DNA of 49,622 nucleotides from NCBI GenBank assembly GCA_002344215.1, contig DDSV01000047.1, positions 1-49,622 on the forward strand, in the 5' to 3' direction. The notes beneath the pieces were generated by a model. The model did not search any database and was not told the DNA's origin. It saw only the letters and a list, made by a program, of their open reading frames with translations. Shown piece by piece: positions 18,399 through 26,436 of this stretch. Made by a program: the position numbers and the translations under genes. Every line of letters starts with the position of its first letter. The first letter of the stretch is position 1. Origin of the DNA: Akkermansiaceae bacterium UBA2381 (GTDB taxonomy: Bacteria > Verrucomicrobiota > Verrucomicrobiia > Verrucomicrobiales > DEV007).

Positions 18399-19265
18399 AT
18401 GCTCATGAATTTTCGATCATCCCTGCTGGCGTCTCTATTTTTCATCTCCCCCGCCATGGCACAAACCATGAAATCAGACATTCCCTACGTCGAGGGCGGA
18501 CACGAGCGTCAGGTCCTCGACGTTTATGCTCCCAAGGACGCGGAAAATCTCCCCGTTGTTTTCTGGATTCACGGGGGTGGCTGGCAGAACGGGGACAAAA
18601 AGAATGTCGAAGCAAAACCCGCCTGGTTTATGGAAAAGGGCTTCGTTTTTGTTTCGATCAATCACCGCTTTCTTCCTGATGTAGTAATGGAGGAACTCAT
18701 CGGTGATGTTGCGAAGGCCTTTCTCTGGATGGAGAAGAACATCTCAACCTTTGGCGGGGACCGGTCGCGCGTGCTGGTCGGCGGGCATTCCTCCGGCGCC
18801 CAACTGGCTGCGCTCCTGTGCACTGATCACCGCTATTTGCAAAACGAAGGAGTGAGCTTTGACTGCCTCGTCGGTTGTGTGCCTGTCGATGGCGACACCT
18901 ATGACATACCCGCCATCATTGAAGTCGCGGAAACCCGTCGACGGGTTCATCATCAACCCCAGGCCGACTTCGGACATCGGCAGAAGTTCGGCAACGACCC
19001 TGCCAAACACCTCGATTTTTCCGCGGTGACCCATGTGTCGGCGAACAAGGGGATTCCTCCTTTTCTCATTCTTTACAACTCCGCTCACCCCGACAACTCG
19101 GCTCAGGCCGTACGATTCGGAACAGTGCTCAAGGGAGCCGGAGTTCCTGTCACTCTCTTCGCAGGCAAAAACACCGACCACGTGAAACTCAACAACGACC
19201 TCGGCCTGCCCGAGGATCCGGCAACGGAGGCTCTTGAAGACTTCGTATCGAGCGTCTCGAAGTAA
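18399..19265 (+). CDS. Secreted alpha/beta hydrolase (esterase/lipase, BD-FAE-like)
   Basis: A signal peptide (LLASLFFISPAMAQ) is followed by an alpha/beta hydrolase. Oxyanion motif: HGGGWQNGDKKN near residues 56-67. Nucleophile elbow: GGHSSGAQLAAL, Ser near 125. A later Asp (around AHPDNS) and the terminal His (NTDHVKL) complete the triad. The domain resembles bacterial acyl-esterases that remove feruloyl or acetyl groups. It probably acts in the periplasm or outside the cell on an ester of a polysaccharide. Length 288 aa is normal. A second Met two codons later is an alternative start. The terminator just upstream indicates its own promoter. Confidence 0.85.
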   Translation: MLMNFRSSLLASLFFISPAMAQTMKSDIPYVEGGHERQVLDVYAPKDAENLPVVFWIHGGGWQNGDKKNVEAKPAWFMEKGFVFVSINHRFLPDVVMEELIGDVAKAFLWMEKNISTFGGDRSRVLVGGHSSGAQLAALLCTDHRYLQNEGVSFDCLVGCVPVDGDTYDIPAIIEVAETRRRVHHQPQADFGHRQKFGNDPAKHLDFSAVTHVSANKGIPPFLILYNSAHPDNSAQAVRFGTVLKGAGVPVTLFAGKNTDHVKLNNDLGLPEDPATEALEDFVSSVSK

Positions 19266-19362
19266 GTCTGGCCCACACCCTGGCAAGGGGATCCCTTGCC
19301 CTGCCGGGAAAGGGAAAGTTGGCGAGCGATCATTCTTATTGCAGGGCTGCCGCTCCGCCTGC

Positions 19363-19893
19363 CTATTCCTCGGCCGCGAGGGCTTCCTTCAAGGTGCCGG
19401 TGTTCGCAAAGTCCCATTCGCCATCGTAGCGGACATCATCAATCACCCAGCCCTTTTCGCCTTTGATCAGCACCAGGGTATCCGACCACTTCGCGGTATC
19501 GCCCCCTTCGGTGCGGACACACTGCACGGGAACCTCGGCACGATCACCGGTCACCTTCGCCGCCTGAACGGTAAAGGTTTTGGGACCTTCGAAAAGAGTG
19601 CTGAATAGGTCGCCTTCGATCCACGGGGGCTTCTCATCCGGAAACTTCTTGATGAAATCAGCCTGCTCGGCCCGGGCACGCTCCAACGCAGCGACGAGTT
19701 CATCGGACATCATAGGAGCGAGGACGGGCCAGCTCTCACCGGTGGGTAGTCCAGTGACCTCGAAGCGGCGGAGTTCGCTGTAGAAGATTCTCGCCGCGTC
19801 AGCGGGATCGGTGGAACCTGACTTCTCCCCGGCGAGAATCGTCTCTGAACCGGGGAGGATGAACGCGAGGAGAAACAAGATCAGAAATCTCAT
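19363..19893 (-). CDS. Secreted DUF3828-like protein
   Basis: The N-terminal signal peptide is MRFLILFLLAFILPGSETILAG. The remaining 150 residues show helices then beta strands: AARIFYSELRRFEVTGLPTG, MSDELVAALERARAE, and near the C-terminus VPVQCVRTEGG...WSDTLVLIKGEKGWVIDDVRY. This is the layout of DUF3828/NTF2-like periplasmic domains. Function unknown. It runs opposite to its neighbours; its start lies 125 bases from the chosen start of the membrane protein at 20018. Confidence 0.7.
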   Translation of the reverse strand: MRFLILFLLAFILPGSETILAGEKSGSTDPADAARIFYSELRRFEVTGLPTGESWPVLAPMMSDELVAALERARAEQADFIKKFPDEKPPWIEGDLFSTLFEGPKTFTVQAAKVTGDRAEVPVQCVRTEGGDTAKWSDTLVLIKGEKGWVIDDVRYDGEWDFANTGTLKEALAAEE

Positions 19894-20017
19894 GATAAAT
19901 TTAGAATCTCTCAGAATCGGCGGAGATCAAGGAGCAGAGGGGCCGGTTTTTATGCTTTCTTTTCCAAACAAAATCCTTCCCATTAAGAAGAACGTTACGC
20001 CGACTCTGCCCCCTTCA

Positions 20018-20881
20018 ATGAACTTGCCTCAATCCCTTCTTGTCTCTCTTCTCTCAGGACTTCTGGGGCTCGTTTTCGGCGGTCTGATCGGAATCGCCTG
20101 CGTTAAATGGTTTCGCATTACCAGCTTTGAGGGGGCTTCGGGTTATGCGGTGGTTGGAATGGCGATTGTTGGCGCACTTGTCGCCTCGGTGATTGGCCTC
20201 GTTGCCGCACGGTGGAGTGATCCGACTTTTGGCACCGGGCTGCTCCGGGCGACGATCTCTGTCGGAGTGACAGCCCTACTCATCGCCGGAGTCTGCCGTC
20301 TCTTCGCCGACCCGCTTGCGTTTGAAAAAGAAAAGCCGGCTGCGCCCGCCGAAGTGATCGTGGAGGATAGGTTCGCCCTCCCTGCGGCGGACGCTCCACT
20401 CTCCGCCTGGTTGGCGGTCATCAGCTACGGCGCCCCGGAGGACACGATGAACGCCGTGATCAGCGCCGTTTCTCACCGACCCGATTTTCTGGAGGAAGCG
20501 AAGCAGATCATATCCGGAGAGGATGACTACCTTGCCCTGGCGGCATTCCGGATGATGGCGGCTCATTCGGCTCCGACTCCTGCCTGGAACCATCTCGTTT
20601 CTGATGCCGGGAAAGACCTTGCCGGCAGACTGCGATCCGCCATTCCCTCTCCGCCGGGGAGCGATCCCACCTTTCAGGAAGTGGCCAACTTTTCTATCCG
20701 ATTCTTCGGATGGATTGACGCTGCCGAGGCACTTCGTAAAAGGAACCGCGGAAACTGCATACCTGAACTCAAAGCGATTCTCGAACTCGCCGAGCCCGTT
20801 ACCGAGAGCCTAGTTTTGCAAAATGACGTCTGTCGTGTCGCCCGACATCATCTTAAGGAGTGGTCTGGTTCCGAAAACTGA
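20018..20881 (+). CDS. Membrane protein with three helices and helical C-terminal domain
   Basis: Three hydrophobic segments stand out within the first 110 residues: LVSLLSGLLGLVFGGLIGIA, VVGMAIVGALVASVIGLVAA and ATISVGVTALLIAGVCRLFA. A ~160-residue soluble helical domain follows (SAWLAVISYGAPEDTMNAVI ... LAAFRMMAAHSA) that resembles HEAT-type helical pairs. No family is recognised. Start 20018 was chosen because the first membrane helix begins right after it; a start at 19952 is possible. The gene is followed within 15 bases by another HEAT-like gene, so the two probably act together. Confidence 0.65.
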   Translation: MNLPQSLLVSLLSGLLGLVFGGLIGIACVKWFRITSFEGASGYAVVGMAIVGALVASVIGLVAARWSDPTFGTGLLRATISVGVTALLIAGVCRLFADPLAFEKEKPAAPAEVIVEDRFALPAADAPLSAWLAVISYGAPEDTMNAVISAVSHRPDFLEEAKQIISGEDDYLALAAFRMMAAHSAPTPAWNHLVSDAGKDLAGRLRSAIPSPPGSDPTFQEVANFSIRFFGWIDAAEALRKRNRGNCIPELKAILELAEPVTESLVLQNDVCRVARHHLKEWSGSEN

Positions 20882-20895
20882 CTGCCGGTGTCCCG

Positions 20896-21504
20896 ATGAA
20901 CTCCGAGCCCTCCGATCTCCTCACCTGCTTCCGCGCCAGCATGGTAATGAACCATGAGAAATGGCACGACGGGATCGGCTACGACATTTCCCTCTTTGAC
21001 GAAGCCACTCCCGCCGAGCTTGCAGCGATCGAGACCATCCTGATCTCTCGCGGTGTTTCGGACTGGAGGGACGCGGAAGCGCTCGCTTCGCTTGATACTG
21101 AGCGAAGCAGAGACATTCTCAAGCGCGCTTTTGAATCCGGAGGTGATGAGATCCGTTTCATGATCAGTCGATATGCACCGGATCTTGCGGCAACTGACGA
21201 GCGGGCTGAGGCTCTCGTGGCCATCCTTCGCAACGCCCCGCTGTTTGGTGCATTGTCAGGGGCTCTCGATGAAGTCGCCGACTTTCATCCGCCCTCCATC
21301 ATCGAGGCCCTGTTTGAGGGATTGAGGGAACGGGAAGGCGAGGTCGCCGTTCATTTCGCTGCGATGCTTTTCCACCTGCACGGAAAATCGGAAGAGCCTT
21401 TCGATTTTGAGCATCGGGACTTTTTCCTGCGATTCAACACCTCGGTTTCTGAGGAACGGGATAAGGCGATCCAGGAGCTGCTGGAGCGCATTCAGACCAG
21501 GTAG
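20896..21504 (+). CDS. Soluble HEAT-like helical protein of unknown function
   Basis: The 202-residue protein has the pattern KWHDGIGYDISLFDEATPAE, then SDWRDAEALASLDTERSRDI and EIRFMISRYAPDL. These are consecutive short helical pairs as in HEAT-repeat proteins. The W-H-D-G-I-G-Y-D and D-W-R-D-[AV]-E-A-L-A segments recur, as far as I recall, in a family of hypothetical proteins in proteobacteria. An earlier in-frame Met at 20860 overlaps the preceding gene; the chosen start leaves 14 bases after its stop. No signal peptide. Coupling to the preceding membrane protein is likely, function unknown. Confidence 0.65.
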   Translation: MNSEPSDLLTCFRASMVMNHEKWHDGIGYDISLFDEATPAELAAIETILISRGVSDWRDAEALASLDTERSRDILKRAFESGGDEIRFMISRYAPDLAATDERAEALVAILRNAPLFGALSGALDEVADFHPPSIIEALFEGLREREGEVAVHFAAMLFHLHGKSEEPFDFEHRDFFLRFNTSVSEERDKAIQELLERIQTR

Positions 21505-21560
21505 TCGAGGCCGGAGTCGCCCGCCGAAGCAAAGAGGGTGACTTCAACGACCTGACAGGG

Positions 21561-22223
21561 TCAGGCCAGGTCCATCTCCCTCACTTTTGCCTCGATCGCT
21601 GCGGCGAGCTTGCGGTGATCGGATGGCTCAAGATGAATGCCATCAGTGATGCTCGGATTGACGATCTCCTGGCTGTTGAGATAGGCGCAGCCAAGGATCG
21701 AGGCGAGTCCTTTAAAATGACGGGGCAGTTCCCTGCTCCGGGTGTCCCCGTTCGTGATCCTTGCAGCGAGATCGGGGAGATGGGAGAGATCACCAATAGG
21801 TGGCGGGCAAACCAGCAGCAACTTTGGAGGTCGATTGTCCGGACCGGCGTTGCTGCTCAGAATGAAGCGAGCCAGAACGGCAGCACCGGAGGAAACCTCA
21901 GTCGCCGGGACGTTGAAAACGGCCTTCAGATCATTGCTGCCAAGCATCATGACAACCAGATCGATGGGCTTATGGCTCTCGAGGCAGGCCGGAAGGTAGT
22001 CCATCCCGCTGCGGCCGGGGTTGAAGGGGTCACGGTGCACGGTGGTGCGCCCGTTCTGGCCCTCCTCAATGACCCGCCACCCGGAGCCCAGTGCTGAGGC
22101 AAGGAGACCCGTCCAGCGTACCTCCAACGGGTGCCGGCGCGGGTAAGGCTCGGTGATGGACGAAGGATCAAAACCCCAGGTGTTGGAATCGCCGAAACAA
22201 AGGATCGTGCGGACGGGATGGCT
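21561..22223 (-). CDS. SGNH/GDSL hydrolase (arylesterase-like)
   Basis: All four SGNH blocks are present. Block I is ILCFGDSNTWG (catalytic Ser near residue 11). Block II is EEGQNGRTT (Gly). Block III is MMLGSNDLK (Asn). Block V is DGIHLEPSDH (Asp, His). The GQNGRT variant and the length (220 aa) match the arylesterase/acyl-CoA thioesterase-like subgroup. It hydrolyses esters; the substrate is unknown. The start at 22223 was preferred because the fold begins directly there; a start at 22286 would add a hydrophobic segment that could act as a signal. It is divergent from the ketoacyl-synthase operon and may share its promoter region. Confidence 0.85.
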   Translation of the reverse strand, partial: SHPVRTILCFGDSNTWGFDPSSITEPYPRRHPLEVRWTGLLASALGSGWRVIEEGQNGRTTVHRDPFNPGRSGMDYLPACLESHKPIDLVVMMLGSNDLKAVFNVPATEVSSGAAVLARFILSSNAGPDNRPPKLLLVCPPPIGDLSHLPDLAARITNGDTRSRELPRHFKGLASILGCAYLNSQEIVNPSITDGIHLEPSDHRKLAAAIEAKVREMDLA

Positions 22224-22303
22224 CATGAGGAGGATCAGTGCCCCTGACAAAGAGAGAAGGTTGCGAAGCGCGGGGGATGCAGTCACTATTGGCTCAAAGC
22301 ACC

Positions 22304-23338
22304 ATGCCGCAACCCGTTTCCATTCACCCGGCCAGTCTTCGGCCGGAACTCCCGCTCCGCATTGAACAGACAGGCAAATTTCTTCCGGCCCGGGTGGTGA
22401 CGGCGGACGAGGTCGATATTCTTGCCAATCGTCCGGGCGGCTGGACCCTTCGCCATACCGGCGTCCTGGAACGTCGCTTCGTCACCGGCGAGACATCGGC
22501 CTTTATGGGGGCCGCAGCGCTTCAGGATGCCCTCGGCCAGGCATCAAACCGTCGCCCTGATCTCCTGATATCCGCAGGCGGCACTCCGCATCAACCGATC
22601 CCGTGCACGGCTTCATTGATCGCCCGGGAGATGGGCTGGTTTGGGCTGCCCTGCTTTGATGTGAATGCAACCTGCCTCGGGTTCATCCCCGCCCTGGAAA
22701 TCGCTGCTTCGTTTATGGCCGCCGGGAAGTATGAACGCATTGCCATCGTCTGCTCCGAGATCGCCTCCAAGGGCCTGAACTGGGCACAACCCGAGGCCGC
22801 TGGTCTGATGGGCGATGGCGCTGCGGCCGTAGTCGTGACGGCGGCAAATCAGGACGACCTCCACCCTACCCCTGCCCTTCTTGCCTCGGGTCTTGAGACC
22901 TGGCCGGAAGGTGCCTCCCTCACAGAGATTCGCGGCGGAGGAACCGCGCTCCCTGCAACCCGTTACCTCGCCGGAGAAAACGAGGCTGACTTTCTCTTCC
23001 ACATGGACGGTCCCGGAGTTTTCCGTCTCGCGGCGGAACGAATCGAGGCTTTTGTCGCGGGGCTTATCGGTGATGCACCGGATCGCTGGGAAGGCGTTGA
23101 CCTCGTCATCCCCCACCAGGGCAGCCTCCTTGCAATGCGCCATCTGAGACAGAGGATAGGGATTCCAACGGAGAAACTCATCGAGATCGCCCACGACCAC
23201 GGTAACATGATCGCCGCTTCCCTCCCCGCGGCCCTGCACGAAGCCATCCAACAGGGGCGTCTGCGCCGCGGTCAAACCACCCTGCTCCTCGGAACCTCTG
23301 CCGGATTCTCGCTCGGGGGAGCATTGCTGCGTTTTTAG
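22304..23338 (+). CDS. 3-oxoacyl-ACP synthase III-like (FabH/OleA-type) enzyme
   Basis: The thiolase-fold catalytic triad is complete. Cys124 lies in FDVNATCLGFIPALE, His in IPHQGSLLAM and Asn in HDHGNMIAASLP. The C-terminal LLLGTSAGFSLGGALLRF is the conserved glycine-rich end. Such enzymes condense an acyl thioester with a malonyl or second acyl thioester; FabH starts fatty acids and OleA joins two acyl-CoAs head to head. FabH's usual GTGFSWG-like ending is altered, and the N-terminus is divergent, so a specialised role is likely. It heads an operon: the reductase gene starts 2 bases after its stop. Start chosen at 22304; earlier in-frame Met codons at 22238 and 22277 exist. No acyl-carrier gene lies nearby. 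Confidence 0.88.
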   Translation: MPQPVSIHPASLRPELPLRIEQTGKFLPARVVTADEVDILANRPGGWTLRHTGVLERRFVTGETSAFMGAAALQDALGQASNRRPDLLISAGGTPHQPIPCTASLIAREMGWFGLPCFDVNATCLGFIPALEIAASFMAAGKYERIAIVCSEIASKGLNWAQPEAAGLMGDGAAAVVVTAANQDDLHPTPALLASGLETWPEGASLTEIRGGGTALPATRYLAGENEADFLFHMDGPGVFRLAAERIEAFVAGLIGDAPDRWEGVDLVIPHQGSLLAMRHLRQRIGIPTEKLIEIAHDHGNMIAASLPAALHEAIQQGRLRRGQTTLLLGTSAGFSLGGALLRF

Positions 23339-23339
23339 G

Positions 23340-24344
23340 ATGGCGAAGCGGGTTCTCATCACCGGGGCAACCGGGTTTCTCGGCGGCGCTGCAGCGCGAA
23401 GCCTGCGTCACGCTGGATGGGATGTCTGCACCACTGGCAGGAATGTCAGGGCCGGAGAAGCATTGGCGCTCGAGGGATTTCGATTTGAACCTTTGGATCT
23501 AGCCGGCTGCGGTTCGAAACTCCACCTACTGGCACGGAATTGTGATGCCATTGTCCATTGTGCTGCACTTTCTTCTCCCTGGGGACCGAAGCGCGCCTTC
23601 GATGAGGCAAATGTCAGGGCTACTCGAAATGTGCTTGAAGCTTGTCGTTCCGGAGGGGCTCGTCTCGTTCATCTTTCCACCCCCAGCGTGAGCTTCGGGT
23701 TTACCCGGAATCAGGATCAACGCGAAGACGCTGCGTGGCCGATGCCTCCTGCCAATCACTATATCGCGACCAAGCGTGAAGCTGAGAACCTTGTGAAACA
23801 GCACGAGAAGGTTCAGTCCATCATCCTGAGGCCAAAGGCAATCATCGGTCCGGGCGACACGTCCGTGCTCCCGCGTGTGATGCGGGCCGCCCGACGGGGC
23901 TACTTTCCCCTTTTCACCCGGGATGAACCGCTCCTTGATCTTACCTGGATTGACGACGCTACTGAGGCGATTCGCCTCGCTCTGGAGGCACCCGATTCCC
24001 GCTGCGGTCAAGTCTATCACATCACCAGCGGACAACCCATTCCGGCCGCTGAGGCCTTTGCATTGCTCTTTGAGGCTTGTGGCCTCGAAGTAAGACTGGT
24101 TCCCGTATCTGCGGAGGCAGCGTTGAGGATCGCGAGTTTGTTCGAATGGTCCTCGCGAATTGCCACCGCCGGGCATTGGGAACCGCCGTTGACACGGTAT
24201 TCCGTCGGTTCGCTCGCCTTCCCCCAGACGCTTGATATTTCGGCAGCCCGTCGCGACCTGGGTTACCTTCCCCGGAAGGATATACGCGAAGCGCTTCAGG
24301 AATGCGGACATCACTGGGGAAAACAAAATCTCAACCCGGCATGA
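23340..24344 (+). CDS. NAD(P)-dependent epimerase/dehydrogenase, OleD / 3-beta-HSD-like
   Basis: An extended SDR with the nucleotide motif ITGATGFLGG (residues 7-16), the catalytic YxxxK at Tyr141-Lys145 (HYIATKREAE), and LSTPSVSFG supplying the Ser/Thr. The segments HCAALSSPWGPK, NVRATRNVLEACR, LRPKAIIGPGDTSVLPR and VYHITSGQPI closely parallel OleD and other 3-beta-hydroxysteroid-dehydrogenase-like reductases. The likely reaction is NAD(P)H-dependent reduction of a beta-keto acyl product to a beta-hydroxy product, which would follow directly from the upstream condensing enzyme. It ends with an ATGA overlap into the MBL-fold gene. Translation coupling along the operon is therefore expected. 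Confidence 0.85.
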   Translation: MAKRVLITGATGFLGGAAARSLRHAGWDVCTTGRNVRAGEALALEGFRFEPLDLAGCGSKLHLLARNCDAIVHCAALSSPWGPKRAFDEANVRATRNVLEACRSGGARLVHLSTPSVSFGFTRNQDQREDAAWPMPPANHYIATKREAENLVKQHEKVQSIILRPKAIIGPGDTSVLPRVMRAARRGYFPLFTRDEPLLDLTWIDDATEAIRLALEAPDSRCGQVYHITSGQPIPAAEAFALLFEACGLEVRLVPVSAEAALRIASLFEWSSRIATAGHWEPPLTRYSVGSLAFPQTLDISAARRDLGYLPRKDIREALQECGHHWGKQNLNPA

Positions 24345-25129
24345 TCGCACTCGATTGGACAGCACTCAGCGACGGTTGGACCGAGGCACCGAAGGCCGCG
24401 GTGCTTCCGGGGAGCTCCTGGAACGAAAAGCTCCGCTTTCACGCCGTGGCGTTTTTGTTAGTGCATCCCGCAGCTGGACCGGTGTTGATTGACACCGGCT
24501 ATTCAGCCCGCTTTTTCGCAGAAACACGCTTTTTCCCGGGTAGTCTCTATAGTGCCATCACACCGGTCACATTGACCGACCCCGAGGGCATCGCGGGGCA
24601 AATTCGCAGGCTCGGAATGTCGCCGGGAGATGTCAGGCATCTTGTCATCACCCATTTTCACGCGGATCATATCGGCGGACTGCGTGATTTCCCGAACGCG
24701 CGGGTCTATTGTTCGCAACGGGCCTGGCAATCTGTCAGGAAACTCAGAGGCTTCGCCGCCGTGGGGCATGCCTTTCTTCCAGGCCTTTTGCCATCGGATC
24801 TGGAGGGCCGCCTGCACTTTGTTGAGGAGGGAAGCGATCTCTTTGATGACGGGGCGATTCATGTCATGGACCTTCCCGGTCATGCTACGGGACAGATTGG
24901 AATTCGTTTCGCCGATACGACGGGACGATCAATTCTCCTCGCTGCGGATGCCTGCTGGACGAGCGACGCCTTTCGCGAAAACCGGATGCCGCATCCAGTG
25001 ACACGACTACTCAATGAGTGGAAGCCCTACCAAACGACCCTGCGCCGTCTCCACCGCTTGCATCGTGAAGATCCGGATCTACTGATTCTGCCAACCCACT
25101 GTCCGGAGACCGCTCACTATTTGGGATGA
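24341..25129 (+). CDS. MBL-fold metallo-hydrolase
   Basis: The metal motif HxHxDH is present (THFHADHIGG; His105, His107, Asp109, His110). VLIDTGYSARFF, DLPGHATGQIG (third His), ADACWTSDAF (bridging Asp) and the terminal LPTHCPE (last His) complete the dinuclear zinc site. The arrangement resembles acyl-homoserine lactonases and related lactone or ester hydrolases, about 262 aa. No signal peptide. It could open a lactone, cleave a thioester or proofread carrier-bound intermediates of the pathway; which cannot be decided from sequence. The start at 24341 overlaps the reductase stop by ATGA, and the end overlaps the adenylating-enzyme gene in the same way. Confidence 0.88.
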   Translation: MIALDWTALSDGWTEAPKAAVLPGSSWNEKLRFHAVAFLLVHPAAGPVLIDTGYSARFFAETRFFPGSLYSAITPVTLTDPEGIAGQIRRLGMSPGDVRHLVITHFHADHIGGLRDFPNARVYCSQRAWQSVRKLRGFAAVGHAFLPGLLPSDLEGRLHFVEEGSDLFDDGAIHVMDLPGHATGQIGIRFADTTGRSILLAADACWTSDAFRENRMPHPVTRLLNEWKPYQTTLRRLHRLHREDPDLLILPTHCPETAHYLG

Positions 25130-26436
25130 TGGCGAGCCTCTCCATTCTGTGCCACTACGTTCAGGCACGCCGAAACTTTACGCGTTGGAAGACGCGGGAA
25201 GCTCTTGAGGCATGGCAGGATAGCCAGACGAGAAGGCATCTCCGGCAAATCCTCCGGAAGTCACGCTACTATCGCGATCATTTTGAAGGACTGTCGCTGG
25301 AAAACTGGCGGGATTTCCCCATCTCGACGAAGGCTCCGCTGATGGCCTCCTTTGACGACTGGAACACGCTGGGGATAACACTCGCTGAAGCCGGGTCTGT
25401 CGCCGAGGAAGCGGAGAGAAGTCGTGATTTTTCCGCAACGATTCAAGGATGTGCCGTCGGGTTGTCCTCGGGCACCACAGGAAGTCGCGGTGTTTTTCTG
25501 GTTTCTCCAGAGGAACGCCATCGCTGGGCAGGGACGATTCTCGCCCGTGTCCTCCGGGGAACACTGGGGCGCCCCCATCGCGCCGCTATGTTTCTCCGCG
25601 CCGACAGTCCGCTCTATCAGACTGTCGGCTCAAAACGCTTTTTGTTCTCTTTTTTTGATCTTTTTACGCCATTTGAGGCACACTGGCCCAGGCTCAAAGA
25701 ATTGCGGCCCACCCTGCTTGCCGCACCGCCTTCGGCACTAGTTCGGTTGGCCGCCTATCCCGGTGCAGCGGATCTCCTCACCGCGCCCGGGATCCTTCTG
25801 AGTGTGGCCGACGTTCTCGATGATGCTGACCGGGCCATCATCGAAGCGGGCTTCGGGTGCAAAGCGGGACAACTTTATCAAGCCACAGAGGGGTTTCTTG
25901 CCGCCACCTGTCCGGAGGGCAACCTGCACTGGAATGAGGACGCCATCGCCATCCAGAAAGAATGGATCGATCCGGAGCGGACCCGGTATCGGCCCATCAT
26001 CACCGATTTTAGACGGACGACGCAACCGGTGATTCGATTCCGTCTGGATGATGTCATTGTGGACGCGGGTGAAGAGCGCTGCCCCTGCGGATCAATCTTT
26101 GCCCGACTGGAAAAAATAGAAGGGCGTCAGGATGATGTCTTCTATCTGCCATCAATTCATCGCGGGGAAAACGTGATGATTTTTCCCGACTTCGTGAGGC
26201 GCGCCCTTATTCTCGCGCTGCCGCCGGGAGTTGAATACACCGTCGTTCAAACCGCACTCGATGCATGGACCGTGGAGACCGATAACGACGACTTTCAAGG
26301 AGCCATTGCCAGGGAAATCGAAGGTCTTTGCGTCGATCTCCGAGTTAGACCCCCAAGCTTGAATTTTGCTCCCTGGTCTCCACCGCACCCCGGTTCAAAA
26401 CGGCGGCGAATTCGCCGGACCTTCCCCGCATCATGA
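25126..26436 (+). CDS. Adenylate-forming enzyme, F390 synthetase / CapK / PaaK-like
   Basis: The AMP-forming P-loop is VGLSSGTTGSRGVFLVS (about residues 111-127). LYQATEGFLAATC is the A5-like motif with the adenine-site Glu, VIRFRLDDVI the A7-like Asp, and ARLEKIEGRQDDVFYLPS the A8-like hinge, as in the PaaK/CapK branch of the ANL superfamily. A CxCG pair precedes the hinge, as seen in phenylacetate-CoA ligases. Length 436 aa fits. The family activates a carboxylate with ATP to an adenylate for transfer to a thiol, amine or hydroxyl; in Ole systems an ANL enzyme makes the beta-lactone. I recall a subgroup called F390 synthetase-related adenylate-forming enzymes in conserved clusters, unverified here. 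Overlaps both neighbours by 4 bases. Confidence 0.85.
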   Translation: MMASLSILCHYVQARRNFTRWKTREALEAWQDSQTRRHLRQILRKSRYYRDHFEGLSLENWRDFPISTKAPLMASFDDWNTLGITLAEAGSVAEEAERSRDFSATIQGCAVGLSSGTTGSRGVFLVSPEERHRWAGTILARVLRGTLGRPHRAAMFLRADSPLYQTVGSKRFLFSFFDLFTPFEAHWPRLKELRPTLLAAPPSALVRLAAYPGAADLLTAPGILLSVADVLDDADRAIIEAGFGCKAGQLYQATEGFLAATCPEGNLHWNEDAIAIQKEWIDPERTRYRPIITDFRRTTQPVIRFRLDDVIVDAGEERCPCGSIFARLEKIEGRQDDVFYLPSIHRGENVMIFPDFVRRALILALPPGVEYTVVQTALDAWTVETDNDDFQGAIAREIEGLCVDLRVRPPSLNFAPWSPPHPGSKRRRIRRTFPAS

